Origin: Nonomuraea angiospora
GTDB lineage: Bacteria; Actinomycetota; Actinomycetes; Streptosporangiales; Streptosporangiaceae
DNA length: 64,000 nucleotides
Direction: 5' to 3'
Assembly (NCBI RefSeq): GCF_014873145.1
Contig: NZ_JADBEK010000001.1
Coordinates: 6,076,001 to 6,140,000, forward strand
The notes under the pieces are model-generated. The model searched no databases. It saw only the letters and a list, made by a program, of their open reading frames with translations, and was not told the DNA's origin. Shown here piece by piece: positions 55,934-63,813 of this stretch. The translations under genes were made by a program, and so were the position numbers. Within the stretch, counting starts at the first letter, position 1. The number at the start of each line of letters is the position of its first letter.

Positions 55934-55956
55934 ACTGTAACCAACCTGGTGGCAGT
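55934..55956. promoter_or_regulatory. Second copy of the Rrf2 operator-like palindrome, before MFS gene
   Basis: A dyad with half-sites ACTGTAAC and TGGTGGCAGT matches the operator at 55380-55402 in register (shared pattern ACnGnAAC ... TGGTnGCAGT). It lies 25 bp before the MFS start and directly after the rrf2 terminator, where a repressor would block the pump gene. Confidence 0.6.
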
Positions 55957-55980
55957 CATGGCCACGCGGAGGGACGCTGG

Positions 55981-57432
55981 ATGACAACCACATCGAGCAG
56001 AACAGGACGAACCGGTTCTGCGCCGGCACTGCTGGCTGTGTTGACGCCGGCGATGCTCGCCACGGTCATCGCCAGTGACATGGTCAATCTGATGCTCCCG
56101 TCGATCGGTGAGGAGTTCGGGGCTTCAGAGGCCGAGCTCGCCTGGGTTGTCACCGGCTTCCTGCTGATGTTCTCGGTCGGCATCCCGTTCTACGGCCGCA
56201 TCTCCGACCAGGTCAGTCTCCGACGCCTGTTCTGCTTCGCATTGGTGACTTACGCCGCGGGGAGCCTGATCTCCGCGCTTGCGCCGGGGCTCCTGGTGCT
56301 CGTGCTCGGCCGGATCGTGATGGGGGTGGGCGCGGCCGGGTTGCCCGTGCTGTCGATCATCGCCGTCACCAGGCTGATGCCCAAGGACAAGCGAGGGATG
56401 GGGATCGGCGTCGTGTCCGCGGCCACAGGGATCGGCACCGCCGCGGGACCGGCCCTCGGTGGTGGGATCGGCCAGTTCCTCGGCTGGCCCGCACTGTTCT
56501 GGATGATGCTCGTGGTCGCGCTGGCGCTGGTTCCCGCGGCGTGGCGCGTGCTACCAGGCGAGCGCCCGGCCGGCGCGGGCCGCTTCGATCTTCCGGGTGG
56601 CATCCTGCTCGGGCTCGGCGCCGGGCTGATCTTGTTCGGGATCACCCAGGCACAGGTCGCCGGTGTCGCGGCCCCGTCGTCCTGGGTCAGCCTCGTGGTG
56701 GCCGTGGTGGCGTTCGTGCTGTTCGGGTGGCGTACGGTCCGCCTCCCGGATCCGTTCGTCCCGCCCGCACTGTTCGCCGGCCCGATCTACCGGGCCGCGG
56801 TCGTCGTCGCGTTCCTGGCCATGGTCGTCAATCTGGGTGGCATGGTGTTCGTTCCGCTGCTCGTGGTGGACGTCAACGGTCTCGAGCCGGGGGCGGGCGC
56901 CCTGGTGATGGTCCCGGCCGGAGTCGCGGTCGCCGTCCTCTCGCCGTTGATCGGTCGCCTCGCCGACCGCATCGCCACCCGGCGGCTCGTGCTGGCGGGG
57001 CTGGTGGCCGTGGGGCTGTTCTCCCTGTTCCTCTCTACCTTCGCGGGAGGCAGTTCGGTGATCCCCGCAGGGCTCGGGATCCTCGGGCTCAGTGTCGGCT
57101 TCTTCTTCGTGTTGACCCCGATCATCAGCGCGGCCGCGAGTGCGCTTCCGCCCGACCAGGCCGGCGTCGGGCTCGGAATCCTGCAAGGAGCCCAGTTCCT
57201 CGGCGCCGGCACCGGCCCCGCCCTCCTCGGCGTGCTGGTGAGCGCGCGGCAGCAAACCGGTGCTGACGCCTTCAACCCCCTCCATACCGGGCAAGACGGT
57301 GCTGCCTATTCCGATGTCTTTCTGGCCATGGCCGTGATCGTCGCCCTCGCAGTGATTGCCGCGTCCAGGATGCGTCCGGCAGCCACCTCGTCCCACCCCG
57401 ATTCCCGGTCAGTTCGAGGAGGATCGCGTTGA
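55981..57432 (+). CDS. MFS drug-type transporter (DHA2-like)
   Basis: A 483-residue membrane protein with about 14 hydrophobic segments. TM1 is ALLAVLTPAMLATVIASDMVNLMLPSIGEEFG. The motif A-like loop is GRISDQVSLRRLF and the motif C-like segment is GTAAGPALGGGIGQFLGW. This fits EmrB/QacA-type proton antiporters that export toxic compounds. Control by the upstream Rrf2 protein is suggested by the shared operator. Its stop overlaps the TTG of an SDR stump (TTGA). Confidence 0.88.
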   Translation: MTTTSSRTGRTGSAPALLAVLTPAMLATVIASDMVNLMLPSIGEEFGASEAELAWVVTGFLLMFSVGIPFYGRISDQVSLRRLFCFALVTYAAGSLISALAPGLLVLVLGRIVMGVGAAGLPVLSIIAVTRLMPKDKRGMGIGVVSAATGIGTAAGPALGGGIGQFLGWPALFWMMLVVALALVPAAWRVLPGERPAGAGRFDLPGGILLGLGAGLILFGITQAQVAGVAAPSSWVSLVVAVVAFVLFGWRTVRLPDPFVPPALFAGPIYRAAVVVAFLAMVVNLGGMVFVPLLVVDVNGLEPGAGALVMVPAGVAVAVLSPLIGRLADRIATRRLVLAGLVAVGLFSLFLSTFAGGSSVIPAGLGILGLSVGFFFVLTPIISAAASALPPDQAGVGLGILQGAQFLGAGTGPALLGVLVSARQQTGADAFNPLHTGQDGAAYSDVFLAMAVIVALAVIAASRMRPAATSSHPDSRSVRGGSR

Positions 57433-57476
57433 GAACGATCGACGTGTCAGGAGGCGCCTCAGGTATCGGGGAGGGC
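57429..57476 (+). pseudogene. Short-chain dehydrogenase stump coupled to MFS gene
   Basis: Starting at a TTG that overlaps the MFS stop, the DNA encodes RTIDVSGGASGIGEG, the N-terminal strand and glycine-rich turn of an SDR. It then loses all similarity. The frame drifts on to 57662 without recognisable protein. An SDR gene once followed the pump gene in the operon and has been deleted. Confidence 0.55.
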
Positions 57477-57583
57477 CCTGACCATCCGGGCGCGAGCCGC
57501 ACCACCTCCACGGCCCGCGCCCCCCTTCTTCCGCCTCCTCTTCCTGGAGGTTCCCTAAGGGGCTGCCAAGCGGCGGCGCGGCG

Positions 57584-58141
57584 TCATCTCGTCCAGCACC
57601 CGGGGTTCCACGAGACGCTCTTGTTGCCGGAATACGTCGCCTGGGTGGTGTCGGCGACCTGAATGGTGCCGTCAGGGTACTTGTAGATCAGCTTGACCTG
57701 GTACGTCTGCACGATCTCGGAGATCAGCGCCGAACGGTTCGGGCCGGCGGGCATCCAGTACGGGCAGAGGGACTTCAGGCTCCGGGGATACCACTCCCCA
57801 TGGGACTGCTCAATGACGTGATCCCTCGCGGTGGAGTTGTACTCGCCGCCCAGTCCGTTCGCCCACGGGTTGAACGCCACGCCGCTGCTGGGATAGCTGC
57901 ACACCTGATAGTTCCCCTTGTCGAAGTCGGGGCTCTCCCTACCGGCGGCCACCCCCCAGGTCTCCGTATTGGAGCAGGATTCGTAATAGCGCGTGGAGCC
58001 GGTGGGCGTCACCTCCACCGTGATCGACGGCTCGTCGGCCCTGGCAGCGGTGGGCGTACAGACCAACGCCGCGGTCATCGCCGCTGCCGCGGCGCCCACA
58101 CCGGCGCGCGCCGCCGGATTGTGGCGGAAACTGAAGGCCAT
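57584..58141 (-). CDS. Secreted protein of unknown function with four cysteines
   Basis: A 185-residue product. The signal peptide is FRHNPAARAGVGAAAAAMTA...ARA. The mature part has four Cys (YYESCSNTET, YQVCSYPSS, KSLCPYWMP, NPGCWTR), likely two disulfides, and otherwise looks beta-rich with many Tyr/Trp. I do not recognise the family. The ATG at 58141 has AAAGGA upstream; a Met nine codons earlier is possible. Confidence 0.6.
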   Translation of the reverse strand: MAFSFRHNPAARAGVGAAAAAMTAALVCTPTAARADEPSITVEVTPTGSTRYYESCSNTETWGVAAGRESPDFDKGNYQVCSYPSSGVAFNPWANGLGGEYNSTARDHVIEQSHGEWYPRSLKSLCPYWMPAGPNRSALISEIVQTYQVKLIYKYPDGTIQVADTTQATYSGNKSVSWNPGCWTR

Positions 58142-58304
58142 CTGATCGTCCTTTCCTTTGAGTGTCATCGCGGTGTGTCCGGTCCGATGAAGGACCAGTA
58201 CTGAGACCGGCTCCCGTGGAAGCGTTGTTCTCAGTGCCTGCGCGACAGTAAGGAATCGGACTTGGACGTCACTTGGCCCCAACTTGGCGCTGTTACGCCT
58301 CCGT

Positions 58305-59009
58305 TCAGTCGTCGCCATCGCGACGCCGACCGCGCCGCCGGTTGCGACGGAGGGGTGGGTGGACGGCCTTGCCGATGACGTCACGTGCCTCCCATTCCAG
58401 GCCGCCGGGTAGTTCCCACCCCCGCCGGTAGGCGACCAGCCGCAGCGCCGTGCCCACGACGACCCCCACGGACGTGCCCACCACTGTAGGCGCGCCCAGC
58501 GCCGAGCAGATCACTTGCAAAGCCGCAACCAGGGCTGCGACCGACGCGTATAGGCCGTTGCCCCCGAACACGGCCGGAACGCGCTGCACCAGCAGGTCGC
58601 GCGTGGCACCGCCGCCGACTGCGGTGGTGGTGCCGAGCAGGATCGCCGGGAGCCATCCGAGCCCGACGGCCAGCGTTCGCTGTGCCCCCGCGACGGCCCA
58701 CACGCACAGCGCGATCGCGTCCAGCACGTAGAAGAGCCGGTTCCAATCCCGCTCGGTGAACTTCAGCAAGAACGCCACCCCGGCCCCGGCCAGCGCGATC
58801 GGGATGTAGAGGGGATTGGTCAGGGCGAGCGGCGGCCCGTGTTGCAGCAGCACGTCGCGGATCAGTCCGCCGCCCAGGCCGGACACCACCCCGATCACGA
58901 CGTACCCGAACAGGTCCAGTTCCCGGCGGCGTGCCACCGAGCCGCCGAGCAGGCCGTTGATGAACACCCCGACCAGATCCAGCACCGTCGTGATTGTCTC
59001 GACGCGCAT
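58305..59009 (-). CDS. TRIC/UPF0126-type membrane protein (YicG-like)
   Basis: A 234-residue protein with about seven membrane helices in two repeated halves. Each half carries the family glycine motif followed by RD: VVSGLGGGLIRDVLLQ and TAVGGGATRDLLVQR. The C-terminus is highly basic (PPLRRNRRRGRRR). Prokaryotic TRIC relatives form trimeric cation channels. It is divergent from the amidohydrolase gene. Confidence 0.88.
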   Translation of the reverse strand: MRVETITTVLDLVGVFINGLLGGSVARRRELDLFGYVVIGVVSGLGGGLIRDVLLQHGPPLALTNPLYIPIALAGAGVAFLLKFTERDWNRLFYVLDAIALCVWAVAGAQRTLAVGLGWLPAILLGTTTAVGGGATRDLLVQRVPAVFGGNGLYASVAALVAALQVICSALGAPTVVGTSVGVVVGTALRLVAYRRGWELPGGLEWEARDVIGKAVHPPLRRNRRRGRRRDGDD

Positions 59010-59147
59010 AAGCAGGAGCCTAGGGACGCCTGCGAAGAACCGAGGCTGGGCCGCTTGCAGGCTGACCGAACATTTGCGTCTTTTTGGACTGATCGGGCTG
59101 TATATGCGGAAATCATCCGCTGTGGGTAGGTGCGAGGGGAGCGGCCG

Positions 59148-60407
59148 ATGTCCATCGCCACGGTGCTGGCCGGGCTTGACACCATCAGGTCCGACCTAGA
59201 GGTGTTCTACCGTGACCTGCACGCCCACCCCGAGCTCGGACACCAGGAGAAACGCACCTCGACCCGGGTGGCTGAGCGGCTGCGGGCGTGCGGCTATGAC
59301 GTGTACGACCAGATCGGCGGCACCGGCGTGGTGGGAGTGCTGGCCAACGGCGACGGGCCGGGTGTGTTGTTCCGCGCCGACATGGACGCCCTGCCGATCA
59401 AGGAGCAGACCGGCCTGCCGTACGCGAGCACGGCCACCGACAGCGACGGCCATTCGATCATGCATGCCTGCGGGCATGACACCCACGTCACCGCCCTGCT
59501 GGGCGCGGCCAGGCTGATGGCGCGGACCAAGGACGCTTGGAAGGGCACGCACATCGCGCTGTTCCAGCCCGCGGAAGAGCCCGGGGACGGCGCCCGCAGC
59601 ATGATCGCCGACGGGCTTACTGACCGGATCCCGAAACCTGACGTATGCCTGGCCCAGCACGTGCTGCCCTATCCGGCCGGCCAGGTGCTCACCCGGCCGG
59701 GGCCAGCGCTGTCGGCCGCTGACAACTACCGCATCACCGTGTACGGCCGCTCGGCCCACGGCTCCTCTCCCGACCGGGGCATAGACCCGGTGGTGATGGC
59801 CTCGATGCTCGTGGTCCGCCTGCAGACGGTCGTCTCCCGCGAGGTCAGCCCGCTCGCCCCGGTCGTGCTGACGGTGGGCAGCATCCACTCCGGCGCCAAC
59901 CCCAACAACATCCCGGAGACGGCAGAGATCCAGCTGAACGTGCGCACCTACCAGGAGGAGGTGCGGCAGCGCGTCAAGGACAGCATCGCACGCATCGCCC
60001 ACGCGGAATGCGCCGCCTCAGGTGCTCCCAAGCCACCCGATATCGACCATTTCGGCGCCTTTCCACCCACGATCAATGACGAGGACACCACCCGGCGGGT
60101 CGCAACGTCCTTCTCCGCCTTCTTCGGCGAACGGGCGAGGGAACTCGATCTCCAGACGGCCAGCGAGGACTTCAGTGAGATACCAAAGGCGTTCGGCGTG
60201 CCGTTCACCTACTGGGGCTTCGGCGGCATAGACCCCGACCGGTACGCGAAGGCGGCCGAGAAGGGCACGATCGCCACCGACATCCCGACCAACCACAACG
60301 CCACCTTCGCCCCAGTCATCCAGCCCACCCTGGACACCGGCGTGCAAGCGGCCGTGGTCTCGGCGCTGGCCCACCTGGGGGACGGCGCTGAAGGACCTGC
60401 AGCCTGA
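59148..60407 (+). CDS. M20-family amidohydrolase (amidohydrolase/IAA-amino acid hydrolase type)
   Basis: A 419-residue metallopeptidase-fold enzyme. Visible metal-binding motifs are FRADMDALPI, MHACGHDTHVTALLGAA and QPAEEPGDGARSMI. The lid domain starts at YRITVYGRSAHGSSPDRGIDPV. It hydrolyses an N-acyl or amide bond of an amino acid conjugate. The ATG at 59148 follows GAGGGGAG; the frame is open six codons earlier. The C-terminal part keeps ASEDFSEI and NHNATFAP. Confidence 0.88.
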   Translation: MSIATVLAGLDTIRSDLEVFYRDLHAHPELGHQEKRTSTRVAERLRACGYDVYDQIGGTGVVGVLANGDGPGVLFRADMDALPIKEQTGLPYASTATDSDGHSIMHACGHDTHVTALLGAARLMARTKDAWKGTHIALFQPAEEPGDGARSMIADGLTDRIPKPDVCLAQHVLPYPAGQVLTRPGPALSAADNYRITVYGRSAHGSSPDRGIDPVVMASMLVVRLQTVVSREVSPLAPVVLTVGSIHSGANPNNIPETAEIQLNVRTYQEEVRQRVKDSIARIAHAECAASGAPKPPDIDHFGAFPPTINDEDTTRRVATSFSAFFGERARELDLQTASEDFSEIPKAFGVPFTYWGFGGIDPDRYAKAAEKGTIATDIPTNHNATFAPVIQPTLDTGVQAAVVSALAHLGDGAEGPAA

Positions 60408-60435
60408 TTCAGCACTCCAGCGAATCACTGCAGCA

Positions 60436-60664
60436 CTAGATGAGTAGGTCCTAAGTCGGGTTAGTGGTCGTAGGCGATCAGTGATCGGGTGATGGGCTGG
60501 CCGGTGTGGCGGTTGTGCCAGATGGCGGCGGTCAGGGCCAGGATGCGCTGGACGATGCGGGCACCGACGCCGGTGATCGTCCGGCCTCCGTGCAGTTCCA
60601 GGTCGAGCCGGCCTTTGAGGGTGTCGTTGACGGACTCAATCAGCTGGCGGATCGGTTTGAGCAG
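60436..60664 (-). pseudogene. 3' fragment of an IS982-family element (first copy)
   Basis: This stretch is nearly identical to the right part of the complete element at 61820-62808. The same outer end is present (CTAGATGAGTAGGTCCTAAG, 60436-60455), and then the last 67 or so codons of the transposase up to GAGCAG at 60664. The rest is deleted. It directly abuts the target duplication and left end of the ISL3 element. Confidence 0.85.
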
Positions 60665-60716
60665 GCCATCCGAGCGCTTCGAACTTGATCGGGGTTTGAG
60701 GTCTCGCCGGGCTCAA

Positions 60717-60743
60717 GAGGCTTGAGAGGCTTGAGAGGCTTGA
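60717..60743. repeat. Three tandem copies of GAGGCTTGA
   Basis: The 9-mer GAGGCTTGA is repeated three times in direct succession, followed by a partial fourth (GAGG). It lies between the ISL3 left end and its transposase start. Its role is unknown; it may be slippage expansion. Confidence 0.7.
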
Positions 60744-60810
60744 GAGGGCTCGTGCCTCGGTGATCCTTCTTGTGGTCGAGGCAAGAAGATCACATAGAGA
60801 AGCCACGAGC

Positions 60811-61110
60811 ATGGTCAACGATACGACGCTGCTGCTCGGCCTGGACGGGGCGGCCGTCACGAAGGTCGTCGCCGCAGGTGAGGAATCGCAGGAGGGGTCG
60901 GTGGCGCACCTGGCCACCACGGATGAGCGGGCCAGATGCTGCCCGCAGGGCGAGGTTGCCGCGGCCGGATGAAGGAATGGGTGACCACCCGGCCGCGGGA
61001 CCTGCCGGTCGGCGGGCTGCGGTGTGCGTTGCGTTGGGGTAAGTGTCGCTGGTGCTGTGATCAGCGTCCCGTCCGCGGCAGACGTTCACCGAGCAGGTGC
61101 AGCAGATTCC
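60811..61110 (+). pseudogene. 5' part of ISL3 transposase gene, frameshifted
   Basis: It begins MVNDTTLLLGLDGAAVTKVV, as expected for ISL3 transposases. After TTDERARCCPQ the frame breaks, and similarity continues in another frame as KEWVTTRPRDLPVGGLRCAL with KCRWCC. It changes frame once more to RPRQTFTEQVQQIPAR before ending at about 61110. Remains of the zinc-finger region are visible but damaged. The continuation is found at 62811. Confidence 0.75.
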
Positions 61111-61149
61111 TGCGCGCCATCTCGAACGCCCGGGGCGGACATCGGGATC

Positions 61150-61707
61150 TCACTCACCCGTCGGCGGAATATTCCCCCAGTATTCGTGAAACGCGCTGAT
61201 ACGCTCACCCGTCACCCCGAGGATGATCGTTTCCCAATTCAGATAGCCGGCCGTGGAGGGCGAGGCGCCACGGGAGTCGTACTCGTACAGGACTCGGTGG
61301 CCCATGGTCGTCACGGTTCTTCGCCGGCCGTGAACACGATTGCCGTTGTCCCCGTGGAACCGCGCCCATGCTTCGACAGCGCGCCGCCCGGCCTCGCCCT
61401 CGTGGCGCCCTCGCCATTCGCCTTCTGGGAACCAGAAGGAAAAGCGGGGCGTCAACATGGCCAGGAACGGGTCCCATTCCCCAGTGCGCCAGCCGTGGTC
61501 GAAGCGGTCCATCGCCCGATCGGCCACGCGCCGTACGCCATCGGCGCCCTGCGGGGAGACGCCCGCCGAAGCGCGTGCCGGAGTGGCCAGTACGGCTGCG
61601 CCCGCGAGTGCGCCGACGGCGGCCCCGAACAGGGCCCGTCGAGTCGCGGCCTCACGGCTCTGCGCGGAAGGGCCATTGGTCATCCACATGTGCTGTCTGT
61701 CGATCAT
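61150..61707 (-). CDS. Secreted NTF2/SnoaL-like protein, probable Tat substrate, inside the ISL3 relic
   Basis: A 185-residue protein. The leader has a twin-arginine motif (ATRRALFGAAVGALAGAAVL) and an ARA-A cleavage site. The mature part looks like a nuclear-transport-factor-2/SnoaL alpha-beta cone: MDRFDHGWRTGEWDPFLAML, FSFWFPEGEWRGRHEG and VLYEYDSRGAS...ISAFHEYWGNI. It may bind or convert a small hydrophobic ligand. The start could be the ATG at 61707, 61689 or 61683; none has a good ribosome-binding site. It is intact, although it sits in the middle of a broken transposase gene. Confidence 0.7.
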   Translation of the reverse strand: MIDRQHMWMTNGPSAQSREAATRRALFGAAVGALAGAAVLATPARASAGVSPQGADGVRRVADRAMDRFDHGWRTGEWDPFLAMLTPRFSFWFPEGEWRGRHEGEAGRRAVEAWARFHGDNGNRVHGRRRTVTTMGHRVLYEYDSRGASPSTAGYLNWETIILGVTGERISAFHEYWGNIPPTGE

Positions 61708-61819
61708 GAAATGGGATTAGAACAGAGGCAACCGAAAGATGCTGTAAATGCGCTGCCAGCCGAGGTTCGCCGCGTGCCCGAGAAGATGGTCGCGCTGCAG
61801 AACCAGGTGGCCGGACGTC

Positions 61820-62808
61820 CTAGACGAGTAAGTCCTAAGTCGGGTCAGTGGTCGTAGGCGATCAGGGATCGGGTGATGGGCTGGCCGGTGGCTCGGTTGT
61901 GCCAGATGGCGGCGGTCAGGGCCAGGATGCGCTGGGCGATGCGGGCGCCGACCCCGGTGACGGTGCGTCCGCCGTGCAGTTCCAGGTCGAGCTGGCCCTT
62001 GAGCGTGTCGTTGACGGACTCAATCAGCTGGCGGATCGGCTTGAGCAGCTCTTCGCCGGGGCGAGGGGTGCGGTTGCGGTAGGACGGGCGCAGCAGCCGC
62101 ACGCCGCGCTCGGTCAGGAAGGTGTCCAGTTCGGCGGAGATGTAGCCCTTGTCAGCGACGATGAGCAGGCCGGGCCGGTCGGCGAGCAGGTGCGGGTCGT
62201 GCTCGCAGATGGCCATCAACACCTGGCGTTCGTCGATGTTGGGGGTGGCCAGGGCCCAGGTGATGGGTAGTCCGGCGGGGGTGCAGATCAGGTGCAGGCG
62301 CAGGCCCCAGAAGTAGCGGGAGTGGGAGCGGCAGTAGCCGTAGCCGGCCCAGCCGGCCAGGTCCGAGCGTTGGGTGGTGGGGCGGGAGCGGCCGCACTCG
62401 ATCGGGGTGGAGTCGGCCACCCAGACTGGATCGCTCCACAGGTCGGTGTCGGATGCCAGCACTCGGATAGCCCGTTTGAGCAGCGGCAGGGCCTTGTGCA
62501 GGCGTTTGTTGTAGCCGGACTGGCCGGGCAGGTAGGGGAAGGCGCCGGGCAGGTGCTTGGGGACGTAGCGCAGCCAGCGCGCCTCGGAGTGGATGCCGAG
62601 CAGGACCTGGGCGACGGCCAGGGTGAGCAGTTCGGCGTCGGTCAGCTGCGGCTTGCGTCCCAGTCGTGGCTGATGTCCGAGCCAGTCGTCGATGCTGACG
62701 TACAGTGCGGTGAGAAGGGTGTTGAGGTCTGTTGTCACAAACCGATCGTCAACACCCTTCGCTATGTACGCACTCCGTACCGCAGCTACTTAGGACTTAC
62801 TCGTCTAG
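61820..62808 (-). mobile_element. Complete IS982-like insertion sequence
   Basis: A 989-bp element bounded by perfect 21-bp inverted repeats at 61820-61840 and 62788-62808 (outer end CTAGACGAGTAAGTCCTAAG). If the outermost CTAG is a 4-bp target duplication, the repeats are 17 bp. The partial copy at 60436 also begins with CTAG, so the two readings cannot be separated. It is inserted into the ISL3 transposase gene, and the transposase frame is intact. Confidence 0.85.
61845..62738 (-). CDS. IS982-family transposase
   Basis: A 297-residue DDE transposase. The acidic residues are visible in VWVADSTPIECGRSR, LLIVADKGYIS and IRQLIESVNDTLKGQL. The start MTTDLNTLLTALYVSIDDW and the end AIWHNRATGQPITRSLIAYDH are typical of this family. 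It is full-length without frameshift, so the element may still be mobile. Confidence 0.9.
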   Translation of the reverse strand: MTTDLNTLLTALYVSIDDWLGHQPRLGRKPQLTDAELLTLAVAQVLLGIHSEARWLRYVPKHLPGAFPYLPGQSGYNKRLHKALPLLKRAIRVLASDTDLWSDPVWVADSTPIECGRSRPTTQRSDLAGWAGYGYCRSHSRYFWGLRLHLICTPAGLPITWALATPNIDERQVLMAICEHDPHLLADRPGLLIVADKGYISAELDTFLTERGVRLLRPSYRNRTPRPGEELLKPIRQLIESVNDTLKGQLDLELHGGRTVTGVGARIAQRILALTAAIWHNRATGQPITRSLIAYDH

Positions 62809-62810
62809 GG

Positions 62811-63550
62811 AATCTGCGGCGGCTGACGCTGCGATTATGCCAAGCCACCAGTGCCGTCATCGGTGACGGCGGGCGAACGGTGATCCAGTCGGCGCGAGAT
62901 CACGGGGTGTCCTGGCCGATCGTATCCGCCGCGTTCACCGCGCACGCCCGCCGGGTGCTGCCCGCCCAGCCGAAGTCGGTCACCGTGCCGGGCATTGACG
63001 AGGTCCGCCGGGGCCGTGCTCGCTGAGTGCTGGAGGAGCCGCCGCCTCACCGTGCAGATCCGGGGCGGCGCGGACGCAAGGGCAACCGCGAGTGGGAACT
63101 GCGCAACCGGCTGACCCGCTCCGCGGCCCGGGACGCACGGCTCCCAGCTGGATCCGATGGTCCATGACCTGCAAGCCCTGCCCATGCAGCTGGGCCAGCC
63201 GATCCTGGCCGCCTGGAAGGCCAAGGAAGATCTGCTGGACCTGCTCGCCCTGGGCCGCACCCACCCCGACCGCGCAGTCACCGCCGACCGGCTGTTTCGC
63301 TTCTACGACCGCTGCGCCACCTCCGGCCTGCCCGAACTCGAACGCCTGGCCACCACGATCGACACCTGGTGGCCGGAAATCCTCGTCTTCATTCGGGCCG
63401 GCATCACCAACACCGGCTCCGAAAGGCACCAACCGCGTCATCAAGACCACCGCCCGCGACGCCTATGGCTTCCGCAACCCCGAAAACCAGCGTCTACGCA
63501 TCCGCTGTGCTACCACCCGACGCGGACGCGGACACCTCAACCCCGCCTAA
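62811..63550 (+). pseudogene. 3' part of ISL3 transposase gene, with deletion and frameshifts
   Basis: It resumes with LRRLTLRLCQATSAVIGDGG and DHGVSWPIVSAAFTAHARRV, then IDEVRRGRAR (first catalytic Asp) and a stop at 63026. Similarity then jumps over about 110 missing codons, including the second catalytic Asp, to GRRGRKGNREWELRNRLTR. After another frame change it reads LDPMVHDLQALPMQLGQP...ADRLFRFYDRC. A one-base insertion near 63428 shifts the final GTNRVIKTTARDAYGFRNPE block, which ends at 63550. Confidence 0.8.
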
Positions 63551-63562
63551 ATTCGAAGAGCC

Positions 63563-63690
63563 GCCATCCGGCGATGCCGTTCATGCCGTGGATGTAGGCC
63601 TCCCCCAGCTGGCCTCCGTGGGGGTTCACGGGCAGACGGCCGTCCAGTTCGATCGGGCCATGGGCGGGCGGGGCTGTCTCGTCTCGAATT
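63563..63690 (-). pseudogene. Thiolase-family gene fragment cut by the ISL3 insertion
   Basis: Read on the minus strand, this encodes PIELDGRLPVNPHGGQLGEAYIHGMNGIAG, a segment characteristic of the C-terminal half of SCP2-type thiolases (acetyl-CoA acetyltransferase family). It stops exactly at the ISL3 right end. On the far side of the ISL3 element there is no thiolase continuation, only the IS982 fragment, so the 3' part was already lost. The upstream part beyond about 63690 is not recognisable. Confidence 0.6.
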
Positions 63691-63721
63691 TCGAAGTGGG
63701 GGTTCCAGGATCGGGAAGGTG

Positions 63722-63790
63722 ATGGCCACGCGAGTGTTCGTGACCAGTGAGACCAGAGGAATTGGGCGGCGGCTGGCGCCGTCATGGTGA
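63722..63790 (+). pseudogene. Short-chain dehydrogenase stump
   Basis: A 22-codon frame, MATRVFVTSETRGIGRRLAPSW, shows the SDR N-terminal strand and GIG turn (the first Gly of TGxxxGIG is Ser here) and then ends. GGGAAGG precedes the ATG. All remaining parts of the enzyme are missing. Confidence 0.5.
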
Positions 63791-63813
63791 TGCTACGAAA
63801 GAAACAAGATAAT

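Larger units (their letters stand above)
60672..63562 (+). mobile_element. Decayed ISL3-family element split by a 1.7-kb insert
   Basis: The left end (GAGCGCTTCGAAC..., from 60672) and the inverted right end (...AATTCGAAGAGCC, to 63562) match as imperfect terminal repeats of ISL3 type, including a shared GGGGTT(T)GAGG block just inside. The 7-mer GCCATCC flanks both sides (60665-60671 and 63563-63569) as the target duplication. Inside, the transposase gene is split near its codon 100 by 61110-62810, which holds a secreted-protein gene and a complete IS982-like element. Confidence 0.65.

Noticed and set aside
60717..60743. GAGGCTTGA repeats as a CRISPR-like array
   Set aside because: The units are 9 bp, directly adjacent without spacers, and only three copies exist. 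No cas genes are in the window.
61845..62738. Assignment of the complete element to the IS5 family
   Set aside because: The DSTPIECGRSR and IESVNDTLKGQL blocks and the whole-protein layout fit IS982-type transposases better than IS5.
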